Assembly: GCA_017462915.1 (NCBI GenBank)
Contig: JAFTQG010000042.1
Location: forward strand, 1 to 64,000
Direction of reading: 5' to 3'
From: Prevotella sp.
GTDB taxonomy: Bacteria; Bacteroidota; Bacteroidia; Bacteroidales; Bacteroidaceae
DNA: 64,000 bases
Part shown: positions 1 through 8,583 of the stretch, in pieces
How the letters are laid out: the number at the start of each line of letters is the position of its first letter
How positions within the stretch are numbered: position 1 is the first letter of the stretch
Notes under the pieces: model-generated
Told to the model about the DNA's origin: nothing
Database searches by the model: none
What the model saw: the letters and a program-made list of their open reading frames with translations, nothing else
Program-made: the position numbers and the translations under genes

Positions 1-121
1 GGCTCTGCATAACTTCATCATGAACATCTGCGGGGCGCTCACGGCATACTGTTTCTACGACAACAAGCCGGAGGCATTACCTGTACATGTCGAGAAATCA
101 AGACAGCTGGAATTGTTCTGA
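1..121 (+). pseudogene. C-terminal end of a probable IS transposase, cut by window edge
   Basis: An open frame enters from the left edge (codons from base 2) and ends in TGA at 119-121, giving 39 residues with the segments HNFIMNICGALTAYCFY and EKSRQLELF. The pattern resembles the end of Bacteroidetes IS transposases, perhaps IS982-like, but this is from memory and the family is uncertain. The bases just after the stop (CCCGAACTCGCGT near 127-139) could be part of an element terminus. The rest of the gene is outside the window, so intactness cannot be judged. Confidence 0.4.
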
Positions 122-262
122 AATTATCCCGAACTCGCGTATTATTGGATTATTTATATCTCTTTCTTGAGCTAACAGACAATTACACTTCCAATATATA
201 AAATCATAAAAATTTTGCAAAAAGACAGAATGACTTGATTCTCACAATATATGTCCATCAAA

Positions 263-661
263 TCATATCAGCAAGACATCTGCACACTCCATGTATTCTG
301 AAGCAGCATCTAAAGACGGGACACATTTTATTATCTTGATGGCAGGGGCAATGTCCGGGATGAGAGTATGCCTGATGTTTTCTATGTATGTGACAGATTC
401 GTTTCCACAGAATTTTATATAATCAAGGTCGTAATTATATACACGCATGACAATATTCTGCGGCATGTCATCGACAAAGACTCCTACCCTCTTCACTGTA
501 GCTCCATGTAGAGGAAAAGCAGTTTTGTCTGCCCTGTCTGGTATGATACCGGCATAAGATGGCAGTTGGCTGATGTAATCAGGGGAATCCTTGTCAAATA
601 CAAGTTCTATCATGTCGTGCTGCAACTCCGACATATCATGTATTATCTTTGCTTTAATCAT
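263..661 (-). CDS. TrpF-like (phosphoribosylanthranilate isomerase fold) fragment protein
   Basis: A protein of about 132 residues if it starts at the ATG at 659-661; a TTG at 680-682, four bases after trmN6, would add seven residues. The segments HDMIELVFDKDSPDYI, KRVGVFVDD, YDLDYIKFCGNES and IKIIKCV line up in order with the first half of TrpF. The TrpF catalytic cysteine (K-V/I-C-G at the N-terminus) is replaced by AKIIHD, and the second half of the barrel with its FDT aspartate is absent. It is therefore unlikely to be an isomerase and looks like a half-barrel relic or a repurposed protein. It is probably cotranscribed with trmN6. The homology is inferred by eye. Confidence 0.6.
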   Translation of the reverse strand: MIKAKIIHDMSELQHDMIELVFDKDSPDYISQLPSYAGIIPDRADKTAFPLHGATVKRVGVFVDDMPQNIVMRVYNYDLDYIKFCGNESVTYIENIRHTLIPDIAPAIKIIKCVPSLDAASEYMECADVLLI

Positions 662-685
662 ATCTATAGTATTGGTTTTCAAGGT

Positions 686-1411
686 TTACAGGTAAAAATC
701 ATTCATCAGTTGACTGTACCATTCGCTACGTGTACCATCGGAATTGAGCAGGCAAAATGTCTCCTCTACAGGCTCGCGCCGTACACCTTTCTGGAATACG
801 AGTATGAAGCGTTTCGGTTGTTTGCGAGGCACAGTCTTTATGGCATAGCAATGCTTGAGGCAGAATCCTGTTATAAGACATTCTGCCGAGAAGCGCTTGA
901 GAGCCTCCACTGGTATACTTACCGAGAATACGCCTCCATCTGCAAGCAATGAGTAAGCACCGCTGATAAGATCCTGAAAAGACAGGCTTGAGGTATGGCG
1001 TGCCCTTGTACGTCCCTCGTCAGGATTCTCAAAACTATTGTCGAAATACGGCGGATTGCTTACTATACTGTCGAAAACAGGCCTCTGCTCCTCTTGCCAC
1101 ATGCTGCTGTCATAGGGAAATTTGCAGAAATCTCCCTTTACGAGAGTGAGCCTTTCCGAGAAAGGAGATTCCAAGAAATTCTCCTGTGCATCAAGATATG
1201 CATTATCATCAATCTCTATCGCTGTCACATGCGAGTCTGGAAACCGTTGCGCAAACATCAATGATACGACACCTGTCCCAGCACCGATGTCAAGTATGCG
1301 TCTGCCACCCTCGCCAAGTGTGCCAAGAAGGACACCATCTGTACCAACCTTCATCGCCGCACGGCGCTGACGGACAGTAAATTGCTTGAATTGGAAATAG
1401 TCATTGCCCAT
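686..1411 (-). CDS. trmN6: tRNA1(Val) (adenine(37)-N6)-methyltransferase
   Basis: SAM-dependent methyltransferase of 241 residues. The SAM-binding motif LDIGAGTGVVSLMFAQR is at about residues 40-56 and the N6-adenine methylase signature NPPY at 119-122. The N-terminal FQFKQFTVRQ segment is typical of the YfiC/TrmN6 family, which methylates A37 of tRNA-Val next to the anticodon. The length is normal. It is the upstream gene of a probable two-gene unit with the TrpF-like gene, and is divergent from lon across 339 bases. Confidence 0.9.
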   Translation of the reverse strand: MGNDYFQFKQFTVRQRRAAMKVGTDGVLLGTLGEGGRRILDIGAGTGVVSLMFAQRFPDSHVTAIEIDDNAYLDAQENFLESPFSERLTLVKGDFCKFPYDSSMWQEEQRPVFDSIVSNPPYFDNSFENPDEGRTRARHTSSLSFQDLISGAYSLLADGGVFSVSIPVEALKRFSAECLITGFCLKHCYAIKTVPRKQPKRFILVFQKGVRREPVEETFCLLNSDGTRSEWYSQLMNDFYL

Positions 1412-1750
1412 TTGTCTCTATAAATATTTTCTGTCTTTATTATCATGAATCAATCGCTCCGCAGAAGCATGTCAACTGCACTTTTACATTACTTTTTCAT
1501 ATACGCATGACATGCCTAAACACCAGAACATACGCCAAGAGCTCATAAGTCACATAAAAGTACAAAAACACGATGCCAACGGATTTTCCCCATTCACTTA
1601 TTACATATAACCGTGAAAAGCCTTAATTATTGTAATAATTAAACAAAACTTTCGGTTGTTCTAAGATTTTTTCGTAATTTTGCAAGCTCAATAGGCTTCA
1701 AAATCAAGGACAAAGAAAATAACAAACTTACGAATTCTGACAAAGATTAT
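1412..1750. other. Intergenic region between trmN6 and lon
   Basis: These 339 bases separate two divergent genes. The lon-proximal part carries the lon promoter described separately. No gene, tRNA or strong hairpin was seen in the rest. Confidence 0.6.
1650..1682 (+). promoter_or_regulatory. Putative Bacteroidetes-type promoter of lon
   Basis: TAATTTTG at 1675-1682 fits the Bacteroidetes -7 consensus TAnnTTTG. TTTC at 1650-1653 lies 21 bases upstream as a possible -33 element. The lon ATG is at 1751, which leaves a leader of about 60 bases. Confidence 0.55.
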
Positions 1751-4252
1751 ATGAACGAGAACTCACATATACAGATGATTGCCGACTACGAGGGCGATAT
1801 CGAAACTTTATTTGACATACATTTTGACGGAGTTATCCCTATCCTTGCCACAAGAAATATCGTGATGTTTCCTGGGGTCATCTGCCCTATTCTTATCGGA
1901 CGCGAGCAGAGTGTCGGCCTCATCGAGGCAATGCGGGCAAACCCCAACCAAATTTTCGCTGTCTTCTGCCAGCGCAATTCGGATATAGAAGACCCTTCCA
2001 AGGAAGACATATACGATGTCGGCGTATACGCCAAGCTCGTGAAAGTCATAGACATGCCGGGGAATCAGAAGACCGCCATCGTGCAGGGCCTCAGTCGCTG
2101 TATGTTGGAAGACTTATACCGTATGCCGTCTTACTTTGAAGGAAAGGTAAGCTCTATGCCAGAGATTATGCCGAGCGCCGACGACAAGGAGTTCAATGCT
2201 GCTGTGAAGACACTACGCCACAGCATGAATGACTATATCGAGAAGAATGATGACTTCCCGAACGAGTCTTCCTTTGCTCTGCAGAACATCTCAAACGACA
2301 TAATTCTCACAAACTTCTCGGCAACAAATATCCATATTTCTACCACAGAGAAGATAGAGCTTCTGGAGGCAAAAGGCATCAAGGAAAGGCTGTTCAAGCT
2401 GCTGAGAATCCTCAGTCGCGAATTGCAGCTCCTTGACCTGAAACTCAACATACAGACAAAGACCCATGAGGACATAGACGAGCAGCAACGCGAATACTTC
2501 CTCCATCAGCAGATACGCAATATCCGCGAGGAGCTCGGAGGCAGTGAAGGCTCTCCTGAGAAGAAATCCCTCAAGGACAAGGCTGCAACGCAAAAATGGG
2601 ACGAGGATATACGGAAAATCTTCGACAGGGAATATGACAAGCTGGACAACTACAACCCGCAGTCTCCTGACTATCAGATACAGTTGACATATCTCCAGAC
2701 ATTCGTCTCTCTGCCATGGGGCGAGAAGACCATTGACAACCTTGACCTGAAACATGCAGAGAAGATTCTGAACTCCGACCACTATGCCATGGACAAGGTG
2801 AAGGAGAGAATCCTTGAGTTCCTTGCTGTAATGAAGCTGCGCTCCATGGCAAGGCAGAACAAGGAGGAACTGAAGCATAAGTCGCAGATCATCTGCCTTT
2901 TCGGCCCTCCGGGAGTAGGCAAGACATCACTCGGCAAGTCCATCGCCAAGGCCATGGACAGGAAGTACGCACGCATTTCCCTTGGCGGTATGCATGACGA
3001 GAGCGAGATACGCGGTCACCGACGCACATATATCGGTGCCATGCCGGGACGTATCATCAAGGCCCTGCAGAAAGTCGGTTCGTCAAATCCGGTCTTTATC
3101 CTCGACGAGATAGATAAGGTGACACAGCAGACCATCAACGGCGACCCGACATCTGCTCTTCTCGAAGTGCTTGACCCTGAGCAGAATGCCACCTTCCACG
3201 ACAACTATCTCGATGTCGACTATGACCTCTCCGATGTGCTCTTTATCTGCACAGCCAACGACCTCGGCACCCTGCCGCAGCCATTGCTTGACCGTATGGA
3301 AATCATAGAGCTCACCGGCTATACCACAGAAGAGAAATACGAGATAGCAAAGAGGCATCTTGTGAAGCGTGACAAGGTTGACAACGGATTTACAGACAGT
3401 TTGTACAAAGATCTGAAGTTCGACAAGAAGGCTCTTGTGCGAATCATCGAACGATATACACGTGAGAGCGGTGTGCGCCAGCTTGACCGCCAGATAAACA
3501 AGGTATTGCGCAAACTTGCCGTGGAGATGCTCACCTCCGGAGATACAGAAACCTGCCCAGAGAAAATCCAAGTAGACGACATAGAGAAATATCTCGGCAA
3601 GCCGCTGGTAACACGCGATATCTATCAGGGCAACAGCTATGCCGGCGTTGTTACCGGACTGGCATGGACAAGTGTCGGAGGAGAGATACTCTTCATCGAG
3701 ACTTCCCTGTCGAAAGGCAAGGCAGGCAAACTCACATTGACAGGAAACCTCGGCGATGTCATGAAAGAGTCCGCCGTCCTTGCACTCGAATACTGCAAAG
3801 CGCACTCGGACTTGCTGGAGATCGATTATCGCATATTCGACAACTATAACATACACATCCACGTTCCGGAAGGTGCGACGCCGAAAGACGGTCCGTCAGC
3901 CGGCATCACCATTGCGACATCCATCGCCTCCGCTCTTACACAGCGCAAGGTAAGGAAGAACACAGCCATGACCGGCGAGATAACTCTCCGCGGACGTGTG
4001 CTCCCTGTCGGTGGCATCAAGGAGAAGATTCTTGCAGCCAAGCGTGCCGGGATAACCGATATTCTCCTGTGCAACGAAAACAGGAAGGACATCGAGGAGA
4101 TACCTGACATGTATCTTACGGGCGTAACCTTCCATTATGTAGAGAATGTCAAGGACGTGTGGGACTTTGCACTTACAGACGAGAAAGTCGACAACGCCAT
4201 CGAGTTCTCCTTCGAAACTGAGAAGGACAAGACACAGTCCGCTAAAGACTGA
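1751..4252 (+). CDS. lon: ATP-dependent protease Lon
   Basis: Full-length Lon of 833 residues. It has an N-terminal substrate-binding domain, an AAA+ module with Walker [10 protein letters not shown] (about 386-394) and Walker B FILDEID (about 448-454), and a C-terminal peptidase domain with the Ser-Lys dyad at Ser716 (in GPSAG) and Lys757 (in GGIKEK). It is a cytosolic homo-oligomer that degrades misfolded and regulatory proteins. It is followed after 51 bases by tgt and then lptG, a probable operon. There is nothing damaged. Confidence 0.97.
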   Translation: MNENSHIQMIADYEGDIETLFDIHFDGVIPILATRNIVMFPGVICPILIGREQSVGLIEAMRANPNQIFAVFCQRNSDIEDPSKEDIYDVGVYAKLVKVIDMPGNQKTAIVQGLSRCMLEDLYRMPSYFEGKVSSMPEIMPSADDKEFNAAVKTLRHSMNDYIEKNDDFPNESSFALQNISNDIILTNFSATNIHISTTEKIELLEAKGIKERLFKLLRILSRELQLLDLKLNIQTKTHEDIDEQQREYFLHQQIRNIREELGGSEGSPEKKSLKDKAATQKWDEDIRKIFDREYDKLDNYNPQSPDYQIQLTYLQTFVSLPWGEKTIDNLDLKHAEKILNSDHYAMDKVKERILEFLAVMKLRSMARQNKEELKHKSQIICLFGPPGVGKTSLGKSIAKAMDRKYARISLGGMHDESEIRGHRRTYIGAMPGRIIKALQKVGSSNPVFILDEIDKVTQQTINGDPTSALLEVLDPEQNATFHDNYLDVDYDLSDVLFICTANDLGTLPQPLLDRMEIIELTGYTTEEKYEIAKRHLVKRDKVDNGFTDSLYKDLKFDKKALVRIIERYTRESGVRQLDRQINKVLRKLAVEMLTSGDTETCPEKIQVDDIEKYLGKPLVTRDIYQGNSYAGVVTGLAWTSVGGEILFIETSLSKGKAGKLTLTGNLGDVMKESAVLALEYCKAHSDLLEIDYRIFDNYNIHIHVPEGATPKDGPSAGITIATSIASALTQRKVRKNTAMTGEITLRGRVLPVGGIKEKILAAKRAGITDILLCNENRKDIEEIPDMYLTGVTFHYVENVKDVWDFALTDEKVDNAIEFSFETEKDKTQSAKD

Positions 4253-4303
4253 GCAAATTCCATGGTCCCGAAAAACAAGAATAACGACAAGTCGGACAAT
4301 TAA

Positions 4304-5431
4304 ATGAAATTCAAATTAGAATATACAGACAGTTCCTCTGACGCAAGAGCAGGCACGATAACTACCGCACACGGCGAGATAAAGACCCCGATATTCATGC
4401 CCGTCGGCACTTGCGGTGCCGTGAAAGGCGTGCATTTCTCAGAACTCAGAGAGCAGGTCAAAGCCCAGATTATCCTCGGCAATACATATCATCTATATCT
4501 CCGTCCGGGCCTCGACATACTGCGCAAGGCAGGAGGCCTGCACGGCTTCAACGGATGGGAGCGCCCGATACTGACAGACTCAGGAGGCTTTCAGGTCTTC
4601 TCCCTTACCGGCATCAGGAAACTGAAGGAGGAGGGATGCACCTTCCAGTCGCATATCGACGGTTCACGCCACATCTTCACTCCTGAGAATGTGATGGATA
4701 CGGAACGTATCATCGGCGCGGACATCATGATGGCCTTTGACGAATGTGCACCAGGAGAGGCAGACTATGACTATGCGAAGAAGTCCATGCAGATGACCCA
4801 CCGCTGGCTCGATCGCTGCCTGAAACGCTTCAACGAGACCGAGCCACTGTACGGATACGAGCAGACGCTTATGCCTATCGTGCAGGGATGCAAATATCCT
4901 GACCTCCGCAGGGAGTCGGCAAAATACATTGCCGACAAAGGTGCCGATGCCAATGCCATAGGCGGCCTTGCCGTAGGAGAGCCGACAGAAATCATGTACG
5001 AGATGATAGAGGTCGTCAACGAGATACTCCCCAAGGACAGACCTCGCTATCTTATGGGTGTAGGCACTCCGCAGAATATCCTTGAGGCCATAGAGCGCGG
5101 TGTCGACATGTTCGACTGTGTCATGCCTACCCGTAACGGACGCAACGGAATGCTCTTCACCTATGAAGGCACAATGAACATGAAAAACAAGAAATGGGAG
5201 GAGGATTTCTCTCCTATTGACCCTGACGGATGTGATATAGACCGCATATACACCAAGGCATACCTCCATCATCTGTTCAAGGCGCAGGAACTCCTTGCCA
5301 TGCAGATTGCCTCGATACACAACCTCGCATTCTACCTGCGCCTCGTCACCGACGCACGCGAACATATAATAAAAGGTGATTTCACACAATGGAAAAACTC
5401 CGTAATCTCCAATCTCGGCTTAAGAAGATAG
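4304..5431 (+). CDS. tgt: Queuine/preQ1 tRNA-guanine transglycosylase
   Basis: Exchanges guanine-34 in GUN-anticodon tRNAs for preQ1 in queuosine synthesis; 375 residues. The base-binding motif DSGGFQVFS and the catalytic FDCVMPTRNGRNG are both present. The zinc site of the E. coli and Zymomonas enzymes (C-x-C-x2-C followed by a distant His) reads C-D-I-D-R-I here: only the first cysteine and the His of ASIHNL remain, so the protein probably folds without structural zinc. The start is at 4304, and the 3' end precedes or overlaps the start of lptG depending on that gene's start. Confidence 0.95.
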   Translation: MKFKLEYTDSSSDARAGTITTAHGEIKTPIFMPVGTCGAVKGVHFSELREQVKAQIILGNTYHLYLRPGLDILRKAGGLHGFNGWERPILTDSGGFQVFSLTGIRKLKEEGCTFQSHIDGSRHIFTPENVMDTERIIGADIMMAFDECAPGEADYDYAKKSMQMTHRWLDRCLKRFNETEPLYGYEQTLMPIVQGCKYPDLRRESAKYIADKGADANAIGGLAVGEPTEIMYEMIEVVNEILPKDRPRYLMGVGTPQNILEAIERGVDMFDCVMPTRNGRNGMLFTYEGTMNMKNKKWEEDFSPIDPDGCDIDRIYTKAYLHHLFKAQELLAMQIASIHNLAFYLRLVTDAREHIIKGDFTQWKNSVISNLGLRR

Positions 5432-5475
5432 ACCTCCGCCACTTCAATTCCAGGAGGATCCGCGGAATATTGGGA

Positions 5476-6561
5476 ATGAAGCGTCTCGATACTTACATCA
5501 TAGGCAAGTTTATCGGAACGTACTTCTTCTCGATACTCCTCATCATCTCCATATCCATTGTATTCGACTTCAACGAGAACCTGTCGAAATTCACACAGTA
5601 TCACGCCCCATGGCAGGCAATAGTCTTCGACTACTATGCCAATTTCGTGCCGTATTTCGCCAACCTGTTCTCACCGCTTTTCTGCTTCATCGCCGTGATA
5701 TTCTTCACATCTAAGCTGGCAGGCAACTCGGAAATCATCGCCATCATTGCCGCAGGAGTGAGCTTCAAGCGACTGATGCGCCCGTATATGATATCATGCG
5801 TCCTTATCAGCGCAATGTCATTCTACCTCGCATCGTATGTCATACCGAAAGGAAACGTGGTGCGGCAGAACTTCGAGTCGATGTACAAGAACAACAAGAA
5901 GAACACTTCCGCCGACAACGTGCAGCTACAGGTAGACAAAGGCGTCATCGCCTACATACAGCACTATGACAATATCCACAAGATAGGATTCGGATTCTGT
6001 CTCGACAAGTTCGAGAACAAGAAACTCGTCTCCCACATGACAGCGACAAGTGTGCAGTATGATACACTCTCAAACGCCAAGTACCACTGGAAAGCCACCA
6101 ACTGGAAAGTGCGCGAGATGAGGGGCATGAGAGAGAAAATCACCAGCGGCAACGAGAAGGACACACTGATACAGATGGAACCGATGGACCTCGTGTTCTC
6201 CAAAGGACAACAGGAGACATTCACATCTCCACAGCTCAAGGAGTATATCAACAAGCAGATTGACCGCGGTTCAAAAAACATAGTACAGTATGAGGTGGAG
6301 TATCACAAGAGAATAGCCTCCTCCTTTGCCTCGTTTATCCTCACCATAATAGGCGTATCGCTCTCGTCACGGAAACGCAAAGGCGGCATGGGCATGTATC
6401 TTGGCATAGGACTGGCCCTCAGCTTCATATACATAATGTTGCAGACAATCAGCGCGACATTCGCCATAAATGCCGGCGCACCTCCTGCCCTCGCGGCATG
6501 GATGCCGAACATGATATTCGGAATTGTGGCATATTTCTGCTATCGCAATGCGCCGAAATAA
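5476..6561 (+). CDS. LptF/LptG family permease (YjgP/YjgQ)
   Basis: Inner-membrane permease of the ABC complex that extracts lipopolysaccharide for transport to the outer membrane. The ATG at 5476 gives 361 residues starting MKRLDTYIIGKF, the usual start of this family. An in-frame ATG at 5389 would overlap tgt by 43 bases and add 29 basic residues of no family character. N-terminal membrane helices (about residues 10-110) and three C-terminal helices flank a periplasmic beta-rich region. AGGAGG at 5452-5457 lies 18 bases before the chosen ATG. LptF and LptG cannot be told apart by eye; Bacteroidetes usually carry the single-gene type beside tgt. Confidence 0.85.
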   Translation: MKRLDTYIIGKFIGTYFFSILLIISISIVFDFNENLSKFTQYHAPWQAIVFDYYANFVPYFANLFSPLFCFIAVIFFTSKLAGNSEIIAIIAAGVSFKRLMRPYMISCVLISAMSFYLASYVIPKGNVVRQNFESMYKNNKKNTSADNVQLQVDKGVIAYIQHYDNIHKIGFGFCLDKFENKKLVSHMTATSVQYDTLSNAKYHWKATNWKVREMRGMREKITSGNEKDTLIQMEPMDLVFSKGQQETFTSPQLKEYINKQIDRGSKNIVQYEVEYHKRIASSFASFILTIIGVSLSSRKRKGGMGMYLGIGLALSFIYIMLQTISATFAINAGAPPALAAWMPNMIFGIVAYFCYRNAPK

Positions 6562-6617
6562 ACCTGCCGCCAGCATTAACAACAGACATTTCATACATAA
6601 AAACGAGAATTTCATAC

Positions 6618-6651
6618 AGTGTAAGGCATTTTTATCATGCCTTACACTTTT
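6618..6651 (+). terminator. Intrinsic terminator after the lptG-like gene
   Basis: A perfect 12-bp stem, AGTGTAAGGCAT at 6618-6629 with ATGCCTTACACT at 6637-6648, is followed by a T-rich run. It closes the lon-tgt-lptG transcript and marks the left edge of the AT-rich island. Confidence 0.85.
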
Positions 6652-6682
6652 CCTTTGTAATTTTGCCATAGAACAAACAATC

Positions 6683-6774
6683 CTCCCTTCAGCGACACTG
6701 ATTTTGATAATATAGATTTTTATGGTGATAAATATTTAGATAATAATGTTGAATCTGATATACAATTTGAATAA
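6683..6774 (+). pseudogene. Remnant 3' end of an AT-rich gene
   Basis: An open frame without a start codon encodes DFDNIDFYGDKYLDNN followed by VESDIQFE and ends in TAA at 6772-6774, three bases before the next ATG. Base composition shifts sharply to AT-rich near 6697. This looks like the tail of a foreign gene joined to host sequence. The frame is short and could be chance. Confidence 0.35.
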
Positions 6775-6776
6775 TT

Positions 6777-7100
6777 ATGAACTACAAAAAATTAAAGAAA
6801 TTAGAGTTAATAGAATGTTGTGAAAAGTTTGACACACAAGTTAAAACCTTAAAAGAGCAAAATGATAAGAATATAGAAGTTGCAAATGATAAGATTTCTG
6901 TTTTGCATAGAGCTAAAATAAATGCAGAAACAATTGCTAAAACTTATAAAGAAAGTAATACTAATCTTATAAGAGATAATAAAGCTCTTTATACAATAAA
7001 TGATAAACCTAAAAACGTAAAGATACTTATTATGATTATAACTATAATAAGTGTAGTCATGAATATAGTTCTGAGATTGCTTTTTGATGTTATGTTTTAG
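6777..7100 (+). CDS. Small hypothetical protein, coiled coil plus C-terminal membrane helix
   Basis: A lysine-rich protein of 107 residues that I do not recognise. Residues about 1-75 are charged and heptad-like (KKLKKLELIECCEKF onward), suggesting a coiled coil. Residues about 83-106 (KILIMIITIISVVMNIVLRLL) form one hydrophobic helix, so the protein is probably anchored with its bulk in the cytoplasm. The DNA is far more AT-rich than the flanking genes, and a hairpin terminator follows at once. It is probably acquired. No function is claimed. Confidence 0.6.
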   Translation: MNYKKLKKLELIECCEKFDTQVKTLKEQNDKNIEVANDKISVLHRAKINAETIAKTYKESNTNLIRDNKALYTINDKPKNVKILIMIITIISVVMNIVLRLLFDVMF

Positions 7101-7123
7101 GTAATTATGTTATTGTTTTTGGT

Positions 7124-7160
7124 GGTGGTGTTATCACTTATAGTGATAGCACCACTTTTA
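7124..7160 (+). terminator. Hairpin terminator after the 107-residue gene
   Basis: GTGGTGTTATCACT pairs with AGTGATAGCACCAC with one G-U pair and a short loop, followed by TTTTA. Confidence 0.75.
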
Positions 7161-7180
7161 TGCTATCTAACAATATACCT

Positions 7181-7216
7181 AAGTAACTGTTCAAAATTAA
7201 TTTTGAACAGTTACTT
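7181..7216. repeat. Perfect 36-bp palindrome
   Basis: AAGTAACTGTTCAAAATT at 7181-7198 is followed directly by its exact reverse complement at 7199-7216. There is no loop and no T-run. It ends 12 bases before the ATG of the next gene. It may be an operator for a dimeric protein, a recombination site or a cruciform; the sequence does not decide. Confidence 0.8.
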
Positions 7217-7227
7217 AAATAAAACTT

Positions 7228-7698
7228 ATGATTACAATAAATGATTCTATAATTGGTAAACTTGTTGATGATAATACGCCTAATTGTCTTCCTATTGAAA
7301 ATAGACAAATTATTGGTTTTAATCGTAAATCTAAAGAAGTTCTACTATATGATTGGAGATTTGGAATTATAAGAACTAAAGCCAGATATTGTGATAATCT
7401 TAAAGAAAATCCTAATTATAAACCTTATAAGACCAATCAATGTGCTCATTTTCTGTATCATCTGGCCATTGATAACGATACTATCCATTACACTAAATAT
7501 CATATTCTGTTTGACAAAAAAGTAAATTCTCTTTTTAGCAAAGAGAACTCTGAGAATTTATTTGTAAAAGAGGGTTTGAAGGTATCCTCTGAGTGCACAT
7601 CCACTAATGGTGCTAAGAAATATTCAACAAGCGGAGATGACTTTGTTGACAACTGTGCGTCCGTATCTCGTTTCCAGAAGCCACAACATATACGATAA
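7228..7698 (+). CDS. Hypothetical composite protein of the AT-rich island
   Basis: 156 residues, not recognised as a whole. The first ~112 residues are AT-rich in codon use (MITINDSIIGKLVDD onward). The last ~45 residues (KEGLKVSSECTSTNG, KYSTSGDDFVDNCASVSRF) have host-like composition and a different character. The C-terminal part reads like a fragment of a TROVE/DUF2828-like protein whose frame shifts near 7690. The reading frame therefore looks like a chance fusion across the right edge of the island. Whether it is expressed is unknown. Confidence 0.45.
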   Translation: MITINDSIIGKLVDDNTPNCLPIENRQIIGFNRKSKEVLLYDWRFGIIRTKARYCDNLKENPNYKPYKTNQCAHFLYHLAIDNDTIHYTKYHILFDKKVNSLFSKENSENLFVKEGLKVSSECTSTNGAKKYSTSGDDFVDNCASVSRFQKPQHIR

Positions 7699-7728
7699 GG
7701 CTCTTAAAGACATGTGGCTGTCACCGTG
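7570..7728 (+). pseudogene. Frameshifted fragment resembling a TROVE/DUF2828-type gene
   Basis: After STSGDDFVDNCASVSRFQKP the pattern continues in another frame as YDKALKDMWLSP and stops at TGA (7726-7728). This recalls the N-terminal pattern of TROVE/DUF2828-like proteins (TSG-x-x-FVD, then D-M-x-L-L-W), recognised from memory and weakly. It appears to be a truncated, frameshifted relic at the right border of the AT-rich insertion. Confidence 0.3.
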
Positions 7729-7732
7729 ACAA

Positions 7733-7785
7733 GAGGAGCAACATGGAGTTACACGATGTGTAGCTCCATGTTGTTGTTTTTAACC
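7733..7785. terminator. Hairpin between the island and the sigma factor gene
   Basis: AACATGGAGTTACAC pairs with GTGTAGCTCCATGTT with one G-U pair. On the plus strand a T-rich run follows (TTGTTGTTTTT). On the minus strand the stem overlaps the last codons of the sigma gene. It could terminate transcripts leaving the island. Confidence 0.65.
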
Positions 7786-8357
7786 ATTTTGCGGAGATTG
7801 TTCACGGCATAGTGCATACGTCCGAGAGAGGTATTGATGCTCACGCCTGTCGCCTCGGCTATCTCCTTGAACGACATTTCCTGGAAATAGCGCATGAAGA
7901 CCACCTCGCGCTGGAGAGGCGGAAGATTGTCCATAAGATGCTTGACATCGGTAAATGTCTGCTCATTGATGAAAGAGTTCTCCACAGGCTCGTCGGTGAG
8001 GCTGTCGCCCTCTACCCTTGCCATCTCGTTCTCCACATCTACCGTCGAGCTGTTCTGCTGTGAGCGGAACCTGTCCATTATGACATTATGGGCTATACGT
8101 GTGAGCCATGCGCTGAATTTGCCGGAAGGCCGATACTCCCCACGCTGCAACTTGACGATAACCTTCACGAAAGTATCCTGAAAGATATCATCTGCCACAT
8201 CACGGCTACGTACGACAAAAAGTATATACGAGAATAGTTTTGTCTTGTTGCGTTCAAGCAGCAAGTCAAAAGCGCCGTTGTTCCCATCCATGTATGCTAC
8301 TGCCAACTGCTCATTGGTAAGAGCAGACAGCGAGGCTACACTGTCTGAATTGTTCAT
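7749..8357 (-). CDS. ECF-type RNA polymerase sigma factor (sigma-70 family)
   Basis: Extracytoplasmic-function sigma factor of 202 residues. Region 2 (LFSYILFVVRSRDVADDIFQDTF, then WLTRIAHNVIMDRFR) spans about 39-118 and region 4 with its helix-turn-helix (LPPLQREVVFMRYFQEMSFKEIAEATG) about 143-175. No anti-sigma gene follows; the downstream neighbour is the AT-rich island. It stands alone, 225 bases from rarA. Its target genes cannot be read from the window. Confidence 0.92.
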   Translation of the reverse strand: MNNSDSVASLSALTNEQLAVAYMDGNNGAFDLLLERNKTKLFSYILFVVRSRDVADDIFQDTFVKVIVKLQRGEYRPSGKFSAWLTRIAHNVIMDRFRSQQNSSTVDVENEMARVEGDSLTDEPVENSFINEQTFTDVKHLMDNLPPLQREVVFMRYFQEMSFKEIAEATGVSINTSLGRMHYAVNNLRKMVKNNNMELHIV

Positions 8358-8583
8358 TCTTCTTAAATTTTTTATTATTTAAGTAGATATCTTTCTATAG
8401 GCGCTGATTTTAGTTTTAATATTCAGTTTATAGCTATCAGATCACGGCAAAACACCGAAATCATCTGCAAATTTACTGTTTTTTGTCCAATATTCCAAAT
8501 TTTAAGCCCTTGATGACGTTAATATTGCTTAATTATGCGCATAAAACACAATAAAGCATGGTATACGCATACTGTCTCCCCGA

